In this document: positions 24,366 through 35,500 of the stretch, one piece after another
Layout: each line of letters begins with the position of its first letter
Position numbering within the stretch: the first letter of the stretch is position 1
Assembly: GCA_964036195.1 (NCBI GenBank)
Contig: OZ038453.1
Location: 23,460,352 to 23,524,351 of the forward strand
Reading direction: 5' to 3'
Source of the DNA: Sphaerolaimus hirsutus
Taxonomy: Eukaryota > Nematoda > Chromadorea > Monhysterida > Sphaerolaimidae
DNA: 64,000 nucleotides
Translations under genes and position numbers: made by a program
The notes under the pieces: generated by a model
The model's database searches: none
Told to the model about the DNA's origin: nothing
The model's input: the letters and a program-made list of their open reading frames with translations, nothing else

Positions 24366-24589
24366 TAGTAGTAAAGGCAGGCAAAAAAAGTTGACGAAAA
24401 ATAGAATGGCACTCCTCTATTGGAAGAAATACGGTACTATGGAATACCTCATAAACAAAATTCAATCAAGGGTACCATCCCGTTTAATACCATCAAGGGT
24501 GCTTTTCTATCTTTTCGCCAGCTATTTTATTTTTTTACCTGTCATTCTATTTGGGGTATGCACTCCAATTAGAAGAAATACGGTACACA

Positions 24590-25010
24590 ACGATGGCGCC
24601 AATGACTTTTTGGCGTGGGCCATTTTCAAATGGCGCCAACGACGCCATGGCGCCTTTCCAAAAAGTGGGGTTGAGCTCAGGTGATAGGGCACCACAGAAA
24701 AAAGGCGCCAAGCACCAATTGCACCATTGTATGGCGCCCTAAAATGGCGTCATTCCATCAACAGTTGGCAAAGTTCTAACACAAGGACGCGTCACAGTCA
24801 CATGCGCAGATCACAAAAACATCGAGAGTCAAGTAAATATTTCACGTGATATCTACTGCGCATCAAACATTTATCATTACATAAGCACATACCGTATTCC
24901 TCGAAATACCATCAGTGGGATTATTTTTCAGAATGTGAATTGCGAGGGGGTATTTCTAGGGGGGGGGGGGCTTATTCGAGGGGGTTTATTATTTCAATTA
25001 AAAAAAATTA
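24590..25010. mobile_element. GCGCCA-word block, then a truncated CTCGAAATACC element
   Basis: The block at 24590-24760 holds ATGGCGCCAATGAC and its complements. From 24889 a short relative runs from TACCGTATTCCTCGAAATAC to a GAGGGGGTTTATTATTTC end. No coding signal. Confidence 0.6.
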
Positions 25011-25148
25011 TTATATTATTATCATTTATTATTAGGGGTTCAATATATATTTAAAATTTTTGCGGTATAGAAGGATAAAGGAAGAAAAATGGCTAAAAAT
25101 AGGTCACAAATCGCTAAAGACTGCTTGGTGAAAAATTGTTTAATATGG

Positions 25149-25312
25149 CCCCCCACACGCTAGTTGACATTGACACCAAATGTCAACTGGTTCCGTTCCT
25201 AATTCAAAGATTGCGTTTGAACGTCGTTCGTCCACTCGTCAGCAAGCTTTGAATCGGAATCGGCACCAGTTGACATTTGGTGTCGATGTCAACTAGCGTG
25301 TGTGGGCCCTAT
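25149..25312. mobile_element. Inverted-repeat MITE (CTAGTTGACATTGACACC)
   Basis: CACACGCTAGTTGACATTGA and the inverted TCGATGTCAACTAGCGTGTG bracket 164 bases that include TTTGAACGTCGTTCGTCCAC. A relative lies at 63117-63400. The outer CACAC(A/G)CTAGTT phrase is shared with the element at 17764, whose inner sequence is different. Confidence 0.8.
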
Positions 25313-25729
25313 AAGAAAAATGGTCAAGTTGAGTAGTAGTGTAGAAAGGAGTCACAAAATCCACGATTCTCATGTTTCACTGAGACATCACCTGAATATA
25401 AGCTATACTTCACGTCAACTAGTTATTTTGAAGGTCAAAATCACTGGGAACGTATAAAATATAGCGATTTTGAGTGAAAATTGGGACAAAATTCCTCAAA
25501 AATCGCCCCCGACAATAAGCCCCCGCCACCCCCCCCCCATACTGTACCCCTGCCCCAAACTGGTTAGCTATCTATCTGGAGCAATTTTTGAGAAATTTTG
25601 CCCTAATTTTCACTCAAAATTGCTAATTTTCATACCTTATTATAATTTTTACCTTCGAAATTGCTAGTTCATGTGTTTAATTGCCTATCTTCAGCTATTT
25701 GTGTACTATATATATTTACGGGTTGGATA

Positions 25730-26790
25730 AAAATCAATTTTTTGAACACCTTGATTTAAAAAAAAATTGATTAAAAACAAATTAAAATCAGATTTTTTTA
25801 TTGTCCAAAATGTGGTAGAGAAAAAACATGTGCATGTAAAGTGTCAGACAATGTATTGTTATGTTTATTGTGATGATATTATGACTGTGGAGTCACGGGT
25901 TGCATTATAAGCAGTGATTTCTTTCAAAAATATCCATTTTCATGTTGACTTACTATGTATATCTCCTTTTGTCGAATGTTCATGACTTCAAGTGAAGTTT
26001 AGCATGGAGTACTGCTTAAATAAGATTGTAAGAGAACGCTAATGCATTGGCAATGATTTTACACACTGTAGAAGTATGTGGGAGCACATTGGCTAGATAT
26101 TTATTATAAACACACTAGCCTATCACGGTTTCTTATTAAACAGTAGCGTGAATTAATGGAAGCTTTTACATTGAAAAGCCCCAAAACGCATGAAAACACC
26201 ACCAATGGTAATGTGTATGAGAAATTGCACCCTTGCATGCAAAAAATTGCAAAATACCCACCTAGTGCAACTCTACCAAAAAATTGCCTGTTGATTTAAA
26301 AAAATTAAAATCACCACCAAAAATTAAAATCACCATCACAAGTTTCCACCCTTTGATTTTTTTTAAAAAGAGCAGATTTAAAAACAAAATCAGTTAAAAT
26401 AAATCAAGTGCCAATCGTACTATACATACCTATTTTTCACCTACTTTTAGCGATTTTTCCTCTTTTTCCTACTATACCTTGGAAAAGCCTTTATATTGAA
26501 CCCCCGTGAACACCCCCTCCCAAAAAAAAATTTGTTCAGCTATCTACACCTCCGGAGGAGCAATTTACTATATATATGAACCAACAAAGGGGTTCAAATC
26601 TACAAAACCCTTGAAACAATGTAACGCCTCATGTGTCACAACTAGAAAATAGAAATCAGTGAAAAAATGTAATAGATCACATAGGGATGGCCAGCGCTTT
26701 TTTCAAGCACTTTTGTTAAAAACACCACTTTTTAAAAAAGCGCAAGGGTCAGCGCTAGGAAATTTGCACTAAAAAGCTAAAAAAAGCACT
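25730..26790. repeat. AT-rich word repeats, no gene
   Basis: Blocks of AAAATCAGATTTTT and TTTAAAAAAAATTGA words occur in both orientations (25735-25800 and 26295-26420), with an AGCGCTTTTTT word block at 26690-26790. They have the foldback-word architecture with degraded ends. I see no exon here. The 26800-27560 stretch also shows nothing I can support. Confidence 0.5.
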
Positions 26791-27600
26791 AGGAAGTTTG
26801 CACATTTTTGCATGCAAGCGCGCAATTTCACATGCACATTACCAATGGTGGTTGTTTTCATTGGTTTTGTGCATTTTTAGTGTCATTGGTTCTATTCCTG
26901 CATGCTATTGTCATGAATTTTCACCTAACTACTTTTTACTCAACCAATTTTCTACTCTGGCACTGTGCCAAGTTTTACCGGTCTTGTACTTGCACGTTGA
27001 TTGAGCGTCAAAGTAAGGCAACTATTGATTAGTCGGAAAATCCCAACGCACAATGGTGTACAGAATTCACAGGTGTACGCCACGTCAAATTTGTTAGTTA
27101 TTAGCGAATGGCGTTTTTATCAACACAGTAGATTAGTTGAATGTCTAATTTACACCAAGGGGTCTGAAGTTTTTTAGAAGAGTTTTTATTTTAAGCGATT
27201 TTTAGACTCAGAATTCACACGTCAAATAAGTAGAGCATCGGAAACAACTGAGAGCGAGTTCAAAACCAGCGGCACAAAACTTTCGAAAAACTCAAAAAAA
27301 CGAAGAAATTTGACTGAATCGACCCTTACTCTATGTTATGGTAAGCTTTTATACGCATCAGCATGACCCAAGTCCAGACTGCGCTTCCACATACCACAAG
27401 ACAAACGCTCACAAACGATTTGACGGACACACGGTATTTCAATTCAGGCATACCTAAAATTATTCACGGCGTCAGTTTACGGATATGTCGACCAAAACAC
27501 ACAAAGAATTCACACAGAACGAATGCGAGGAAATGGAAAGAAAAGGAAAAACACTATAAAAACAAACTTTAGCACAAAAAAATGGCGGGCGATTCAAAAA

Positions 27601-29290
27601 TTATTCGGCGAACCCAACAGAGAATCCAAAGCCACCACCACGAATGGGGAAACACACAGCAATAATAGAAGCAAATAAACCAGCGAACAATAATCCCATT
27701 AGCAAAAAGAGCACATAGTAAACAAACATGACATTGATATCCAAAACGTAAGACGCACACATATTATTGATGCACAATGACAAAATGTTGTAAGGAGGAT
27801 CATCCATGACAAAATTAGGATAGCAGTAAGGCGAATGAAATTATATTCTCACTGACTGTCAAGGAAAATATCAAAACTACGGTATTGTTTTAAAGACACT
27901 TAGCGGAAATTCCATTGAAATGATAAAATACGAAATCAAACCAAATCACCTTTCCACTTATCAAAATACTTAGAAAATGAGCAGTAATATTATTTCATCT
28001 CTTTGTGAATAAAGATCAACCACGAAATTTGCATAAAACTCCTACATATCCAAATGCCAACTTATCAGTTTAGGGAAAAGGAAATACACACTTTGAGAAC
28101 GGTCTGGGATTAGGTAAATAAAACGTACGGTGTTGCAAAACTAAAATATCAAAGAAAAATAAGAAAAACTTGAGTTTTACCTATTCTCTACAAAATATAA
28201 AATCTAGATAGATATGGAATTGGTACAAAGCCAAATACAAATGATCGGCAACTTAATAATTTGAACTTTTTATTCAGTGACAAATAAAATGCATGTCCAG
28301 ATCACATTTTTAGAAAACAAACTCAATTTAAATTAAAGTGAATCCACTGCCACATGCCAAAACGCAACAGCCATTAATGACTCAAGACACTTTTCCAAGA
28401 AAACCACTCTTGCTGCTACCACTCATCTGCTACCAGATATAGTACAACTTAACCATGACTGCTAGTCCCATGCACACTGTACAAAACCACACCCCCGAAA
28501 CAACCGAACTTTCAATTAAATCAAAAATGAGTACACTTGTCACGGTATGGGTGCTTGTTTTGATGAGATCGGCAGACTGGGCTGCTCTCACAGCAAGCCA
28601 AGGGAGTAGGCATTTAAACATGAAATCATGTTTGTTGAGTTAAACTCAATTCTTTTAATTGCCTCTCATCTCAACACCAGTCATTACCGCACCAACTATA
28701 TTTCAGTGTACTCAGTAAAATTGTGATGGAATCAACTTTTGTCTCTCAATCGGAAATGTACAGTCCACACTAGACCAACAGTCATGGCATTAGCACTTTT
28801 AAAATTTTGCAGCGAAAGTTAGCAATCAATATGTGTCCTCAATCACCACTGACCATTCACGCACTACGACATGTAACAACAGCGTCACTTTTCTTTCTAG
28901 CCAGTTAAAGAATTAGAATTTTACTCTCTTAATTTTATGCGATCCAGACTGCATGCAAAACTGTCTCTTGTAGCCAATTAGAATAAATTTGTTGCCACAC
29001 TATTTTTCAAGACTTTTCCATATCTCGCTAAATACTTTCAAGTAGATAAAAAAATATTGTAAATACACCTATTTACATCACAGCGCCAACTTTGTCAGAT
29101 CCTCAATACCTCCACTCTATCCTTCCATGGCCAAATGGACACACAAACAAAAGTGGGGGACCGGAAAAACGAAAGAAACATTGCGCTGCCAACGTAGCGT
29201 AGCACCACCGTGTAGGCACAGACGCGAAAACCGCACACGTCAATGCCACGTTCGCCCACCGAATCGCCCAAAACCAACGTCGAAATAGAA
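27601..29290 (-). other. Repeat-poor stretch with possible exons of a multi-pass protein
   Basis: Three minus-strand open segments read as membrane protein. At 29290-29162 a segment after a good acceptor (AAACATTTCAG) gives DVCGFRVCAYTVVLRYVG with GC-rich third codon positions. At 28621-28433 a segment gives LLPWLAVRAAQSADLI and a second helix, closing at a possible donor (CTG then GTAGCA). At 27807-27601 an ATG gives MDDPPYNILSLC and a strong helix (FVYYVLFLLMGLLFAGLFAS). The Cys-rich start and LLPWL phrase recall the LAPTM-like gene, but I could not join the segments in frame, so a chance origin is not excluded. Confidence 0.28.
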
Positions 29291-29576
29291 CTGAAATGTT
29301 TAATTATTATAAGCTCAGAAGTGTAAACAAACACCTACATGAATTCATTAGATGAATGTATATACTTTTGAAATTTAATTTGTTAGAATTTTAAAAATTT
29401 TGGACACCCAATTTTACTCACACTATCATATAATAATACACTGATATGTTAGTGTAGTATATAATATCCAGCCAATGTGCTTCTACATACTTATAATTAC
29501 AGTGGTTAACATCAGTCTCTATGCATTAGTATTCCATGCCTAATATCACTTGAACTCGTGAACATTTGACAAATAG

Positions 29577-30166
29577 CAGGGCCGTATCCAGGGGGGGGGG
29601 ACGGGGGAAGCTGCAGCCCCCCCCCCCTCCCGGGGCGAGACCTGTAAGTGACCGGAAAATTCAACTTTACAACCTCAGCGTAAAAAATTTTGCGCGCAAG
29701 CGCGCATTCTTCACCAGACATGAGGTATATTATCATCCGATTTGCTCCATGTGGCCGCAAATCATTGTAAATACACTCAATGTTCTGTTTTTGCTGTTTT
29801 GTATGTATATTTACATTTACATATACAGTGTTCCATGGTGCTGGCGCCATTCGTAGGCGCCACGCCATGGCGTCATTGGCGTTGGCGCTGGCGCCATGAA
29901 ACGCCGATATGTATGTAAATATACATACATATAGAGTGATAGGCACGAAATTCAACGTATTTTACAGATGTTTGAGGGTGCAGGTTCCGATTTTCCGATA
30001 ATTCCGGTGGACGGTGGAAAAATGCGCGCTCGCGCGCAAAATTTTTACATAGTACCTTGGAAATTAGTACCAAAAACGGCATTTTCCTCGATTTTTTCCG
30101 GTCTCACCCGGGAACGGGGGGGGCTGCAGCCCCCCCCCCGCCCCCCCCCCTGGATACGTCCTTGTC
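29577..30166. mobile_element. hAT-like element related to 2488-2872
   Basis: It starts CAGGGCCGTATCCAGG and ends CCTGGATACGTCCTTG. Flanks ACAAATAG and ACGAATAG match at 7 of 8 bases. The interior has ATGGCGTCATTGGCGTTGGC and two GCGCGCAAG segments. The following 30180-31490 stretch has no gene I can support. Confidence 0.7.
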
Positions 30167-31543
30167 ACGAATAGCCACAATTTAACAATATCACACGAAA
30201 AAATGTCACGAAGAACCACAAATAAACAATACCATGCAGTGCTGGAAGCAAAGTTGCAGAGATGGTCAGCCACTTGGATGAGTGCCAAAGCAGAGCACTG
30301 AATCCACACTCCACTCCGCAACTGAAATGTGTGACCGCAAATTAGCACTTCAGACCCAACGACAGGATTTACACAAAAGTGGGAATGGAAGAAAGCGAAG
30401 GTAAAGTGGCCGCAAAACAGCACAAGTTCTCAGAAAATTTCACCCATGAAGGAACAGGCAAAAGTTTTTGGCTTTTGATTATTTTTCCAAATACAATTCA
30501 AATCATATTTGAACGCATTTGAATTTTCAGATGAAGTTTACGATGCAGTGTCCATTGCATCAACTACCATATTTCTCAGTGTAAATCTGTAAACCCTGTG
30601 CACAACGGGTCTGTACCGGTGCGCATGTAAACTCAGTGCGCATGTAGGCTCAGTGCCCATGCATTTTTTGTGTATAATAATAATAATGCTATTGTGTAAT
30701 AATAAGCTGTGATATGTTAGTGTAGTATATAATATCCAGCCAATGTGCTCCCATATGGGGAGTTTCATTTCAAAAACCCATATATCCACAATTTTCAATT
30801 TTTCAAAATCGCATTCTAAAGTTTGACGATGGCCTGACGACGCTATGTTTGGGCGACAAAGCTCGCCTTGCACTTTTCAGATAGATCTGACATTTCGATC
30901 TGACATTTCTCTACAATTTTTGTAATGACAAATTTTGTTGGCCGGGACATATTAAGGGAGTTAAGTGAGATTTTGTAAATCACCCAAAATTGTGAACAAA
31001 TCTGAACATTTGAAATTGAATGTTAAATAACTTCTTAACGGTGCATCATAGGCAAAAACGAATTAAACGACAGCAAAGCCCGTGTCTAAAAGTACCTCTA
31101 CATAAATTTTCAAATCAATATATAAAGCATATTTGATTTATAGTAAAAAATAGGTTTGGAAATTCAGGTATGTATTTTTGGAAATATTTTGTATGGGAAT
31201 TCCGGCCAGCTCTTCGCGGCCGCTCCGAAGCACACGTGCATTTTTGGAAATGAAACTATTTTTTGGATATGTGCATTTTCGATATGAAACTCCGGCGGTC
31301 TGAGATGGGTTTATGCATTTTCGATGTGAAAGTCCTGTTTTTCATAGGTCATGGATACCTATGTGAACTTTCGATGTGAAAATTGCGATTTTTTCGAAAA
31401 TCGGTACCACTGTAACTCGGGAACGAAATAGACTACAACGCTGATTTTTTTTCTAAAATGTGAAAAACTATACGTGGAGGCCAAATCTACGCTCAACCAG
31501 AGTTGTTAAAATACCGGTATTTTTGGAAAGTGTAAGTGTAAAT

Positions 31544-32033
31544 TGTTATCGCGTGGCGCGCGCTCAGCGCACGCGACAATGCATTAAGGTGCCCACTCAC
31601 TTATTAAGGTGATAATGCGTGCGCCGCGGTCACGTGATTCCATGCATTTTATGCCGCGCAGGTTTTGCAGCGCGCGGCAACTCTAATCCATGCGCGTCGC
31701 GGCCGGCGTATTTAGGCCGCCGGCTGCCCTAGGTTTTTATCACTTCGCGGCGGTTATTTTATCTACATTTCTATTGGCGTTTTACCGGCATTCGGTAAGT
31801 GCCGGGCTGGGTGTTTTTACTCGCTTTTTATTGCGTGTGCACCGCGGCTGTATTTCCGATTTTCACTACTCTTTTATCTACTGAGCTGATATGAAGTCAA
31901 CTCATTTTGTGTTGGAGATTTGAGTGTGGGTGATACCGTGAAACGCTGGACAGCGTGTCCACCTCGGTGGACAGTCTTTTCGATCCGGACACTTTACAAG
32001 TTTTCTCACTGTTGCCCCGTTGGCAACATAACA
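31544..32033 (+). repeat. 5' LTR of Ty3/gypsy-type retrotransposon, 490 bp
   Basis: It starts TGTTATCGCGTGG and ends AACATAACA (TG...CA). It matches the 3' LTR at a constant offset of 9084 bases with no difference that I can see by eye, which implies recent insertion. AAAT on both sides of the whole element (31540-31543 and 41118-41121) is the 4-bp target duplication. The primer-binding site should follow directly (TGGTGACCACATCG, from 32034), but I could not assign the tRNA. Confidence 0.95.
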
Positions 32034-32203
32034 TGGTGACCACATCGATTAGAACCTGACTCCTGGACGGAGTCCGCCCCGCTGCCCCGCAGCTCGCAGA
32101 TCGCAGATCGTCGCACCGGCTGACGGCGCGCAGCGACATCGGCAGCGCGCTCGGCATCGGCCAGCTCGACTCGGCGACACGCAGCCGGCGCTGACGGCTT
32201 GGC

Positions 32204-32584
32204 TTGGCTACGCGTGCGGCGCCGCGTCTACTCGGTGGTGACCATTTTTTCGGCGGCGACGCAGCGAGCAGCGGCGGCGTCGAGGCCAGCACGGCACGCG
32301 TCCGCGGGTGGCTGGACGCCATGGCGCACAGCGTCCGCAGCAAAGGGCCGCCCCCGTCGGCCGAGGAAATGGCGGCGCAGTTGGCGGCAGAGGCAGCGGC
32401 GGAAAGAGTTGCGGCGGCACAGGCCGCCCAGGTGGGTCGTACCCCTGCCGAATTGCGCATTTTCGTCGATCAATGTCTTGACCCGACCGACCCGACCGTT
32501 ACCCGCGCAAATTTGTTAGATTTGGTGTGCAATCTCCTGGCACAGCGCCAAGGGGATTGGCCCCCGTCCCAGACAACTCAATGA
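32204..32584 (+). CDS. Retrotransposon gag N-terminal frame
   Basis: A 126-codon frame rich in Ala, Arg and Pro (AAQLAAEAAAERVAAAQAAQ) ends at a TGA directly before the long polyprotein frame, which lies in the next frame (+1). It begins 170 bases after the LTR. It probably supplies the first part of Gag. The start codon is uncertain, and I do not know whether a frameshift links it to the next frame or whether it is translated separately. Confidence 0.5.
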   Translation: MATRAAPRLLGGDHFFGGDAASSGGVEASTARVRGWLDAMAHSVRSKGPPPSAEEMAAQLAAEAAAERVAAAQAAQVGRTPAELRIFVDQCLDPTDPTVTRANLLDLVCNLLAQRQGDWPPSQTTQ

Positions 32585-32591
32585 CTCGGCA

Positions 32592-35500
32592 TTGAGGCGT
32601 AAAGCGAACGCGTTAATATCAGCCTACGAAAAATCAAGCGGGGGGGCACCTTTTTTCGAGCCGGTCGATTCAGCGGACGAATCAGACTACGTGCAGCCGG
32701 TCCTGACGTTTCACAGCCCCGCTCCCTCTCAAAGCCAGCCTTTGGGGGGGGGTGGTGGCGATCAGCAGTGTAACAAAAGTCGTTCACGGCACAGCAGCGG
32801 GGGGTCGAACTCAACGTCGGCTACAAACTACGATCGTTCAGTAGCACTTATCGACGCGCGCGCTCAACAGCGAGAGCAAGTCATGCAGCAACAACTGCAG
32901 CAACAAATGCAGCAACTGCAACAGCAAATCGCGCGCCAGCAGTTCATGTCCGCCCTGGTGGCGGGCACCCAACAGCCGGTTTCGTCCGCATATCCGCCAA
33001 TTTCGTCAGCTCTCGCACCAGTTTTGTCAACATTTCCGTTAATGTCGTCCACGGTTCCGCCAATTTCATCCGCGGTTCCGCCAGTTTCGTCCGCGTTTCC
33101 ACCAATTTCGTCCGCGTTTCCGCCAATTTCATCCGCGTTTCCGCCGTGTTCGCAACCGTCCCCATTAGTGGTAGACCCCTGGTCATGGACCAGAGAACAG
33201 CGCATCGAAGAGGCCACGAGGGCCGGCAAAACGCTCATGGAGCAACTTGTTTCATACATCGATCACTTTGTAGTTGCGCCGGCGGACGGTTTGGAGGCGC
33301 TAACCCCGGCGCTCGCGTCCATTTCATCGAAGGACAAAATGGGCGTGGGTCAAGTGGCTGCGGCGGCCAGCAAGCAATTGCATTTCGATGGCACCCCTAC
33401 ATGTTCAGCGGGTCCATTCAAGTTTTGGCTACACAACACGTGCCTGCAAGCGTTAGGCGTCCCCACCACGCACCAGCGCATGGTTTGGAACTGCGTGTTC
33501 GCCCAGTGTTTGAAGGGCGACGCCCACGAGCGATATGTTTCCATCCGCATCGACAAAAGACACAACATCTTGTACGTTGTTGACAAACTAGCCGATTTGT
33601 ATCGCCTCGATCATCGGATGTCGTCGGTTACGGAATGGTACCAAACCAAAGCCAAGCAGGGGGAATCCATCGCGAACTTGCACGCTCGGTTGTCCGCCAA
33701 TTTCCACCACATCAGCGACACGATGGGCGACGCCGAACGCGAAAAAATGATCGGCGACAAATTATTTTCTGAAATAGCAAACCTCGTCCCATCAGCATGC
33801 TGGTACGTTTGGCATGAAAAATGGAAGCAGGGCGAAGTTTCACTCGACGTGGCCATTTTAAAGATGGACACGGCCCGGCAGGAGGCCAAAGGTTCCAATC
33901 GTTTTCCGCGCTCGGACACCGTAGGGTCACGCTTTCGTCCGGGGGGGCGCCCCAATCGCGGCATGTGGCAATACGAGCCGAAGGCTCAATCCACCATCAC
34001 GCAACCCCCTAACGAGGGGGCCCGGGGGGCCAACAGCACACAGGGTACCTCGCAACTGCCGAGGGGTGACCCTAGGTCGTCCCAATGGTGCACATACTTT
34101 TTGCATTCACGCCCATTGCGTCACCCCCCATCGGATTGCTACTTGAACCCCTCGTCACCCGCTTTTCGTCCAGAGGCCGCAGAAGGGGCCCGACGTAGGT
34201 TGTCTGAGAAAGGTCTTTCCGACAGCGACGCGCGCCAGAGCATGACGTGCCAGTGCCAAGAATTAGGCATCTCAGCACCGCGGGGTGACTCCTCGCAGCG
34301 TGGGGGCCGTCCCATGCGGGGCCGGTCTACACGCTCCACTAAACGCAGTCCCAAAGTCCAAAGCGCGCAAAGGCGCGCCCCCGATAACTCACCGACACAG
34401 GGCATGGACGAATGGTGCCCGATGGTTTCTCGTCTCAACGCCCCCGCACCAGCTTGCAACAGCACCACCGTCGCGTTGGACCCCGTTGCCACCATTTTTT
34501 TCATGGGCCAACCCATGCAGGGTCAAATTGACACTGGTTGCACTATCGGGCTTTTTGTTGAAGACACAATGCTCGAGCGAGTCTGGGCCGCTGCGAGGGC
34601 CGATCCGCAAGTTGAAAGGGCAAAATTCAAGCCCTACGACCAGCCATTCGTCCGCACTTCCGGCCATCAGATTGATGGCAGCCATCTGCGTATTTACGAC
34701 ATGGAAGTTTTTCACCAGGGCCCGGACGGTCATTGGACCTCCGCGGACATTCCCGCCGTTGTTAAGTTAAGGCAGTTCCTGCCACCATCCGATCAGCTCC
34801 TTATAGGGCGGGCAGCCATCTGGGGTCCCCTTAAAATTCTGCATGAGGCCAAACGCGAGCTGGATCGGCTTGAGAAACATTTTAGCCAAAACCAGCACGC
34901 GCTCGCAACCGCGCAGGGCGGTACCCCCGCTATTCATTGGACGGCAGATGTTAGGGTCGTGCACAAAGTCGTGGTGCCTGCTGGGGCACGCACGCAGATT
35001 CTCGTAGGCACCGACAAGGCTAACATCCTGCCCAGCACCGATGAGCAGGGTAGACAGCTGGCGTATGCCATTGACCCAAGCACACGCACTGAAGGGGGCA
35101 AATTAACGGAGTTCGAGCCCGGAATAGTTTGCAACGCAGCGTTCCACTCGCGTCGAGAATGGCTCGACGACCCGAGTTTCTCATTGTGTGTCGTCAATTC
35201 GACAGGGGAGGACAAGTTCCTGCCAGCGGACACTAAAATTGCCGAAGTTTTTTTAGTTGACCGAGTGCTGGTGGAAGACCAGCCCGCGCCGGCTGCGCAG
35301 GGCACCATGCGCTTGCCCACTCCCCCAGAACCGATTGACCCCAGCAAGGTCCCCGTCCATAAGTTATCCGCCGAACAGAAGCAACACGCAGAAGAAGTTT
35401 GGGGGCGACTGCCCAGTGAGAGCAGGGACGCCCTGCCAACGGCACTTCAGGGCGACTTCCGGCGGCTGGTTGACCAGAATGTAGACATTTTCAGCCTCAC

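Noticed and set aside
30064..30423. 119-codon minus-strand frame with hydrophobic stretches
   Set aside because: Part of it lies in a hAT-like element's G-rich end and the rest has no splice sites that would link it to neighbouring candidates.
31690..31884. 64-codon frame in the 5' LTR, repeated in the 3' LTR
   Set aside because: It lies wholly within the LTR and has no family signature; identity between copies follows from LTR identity.
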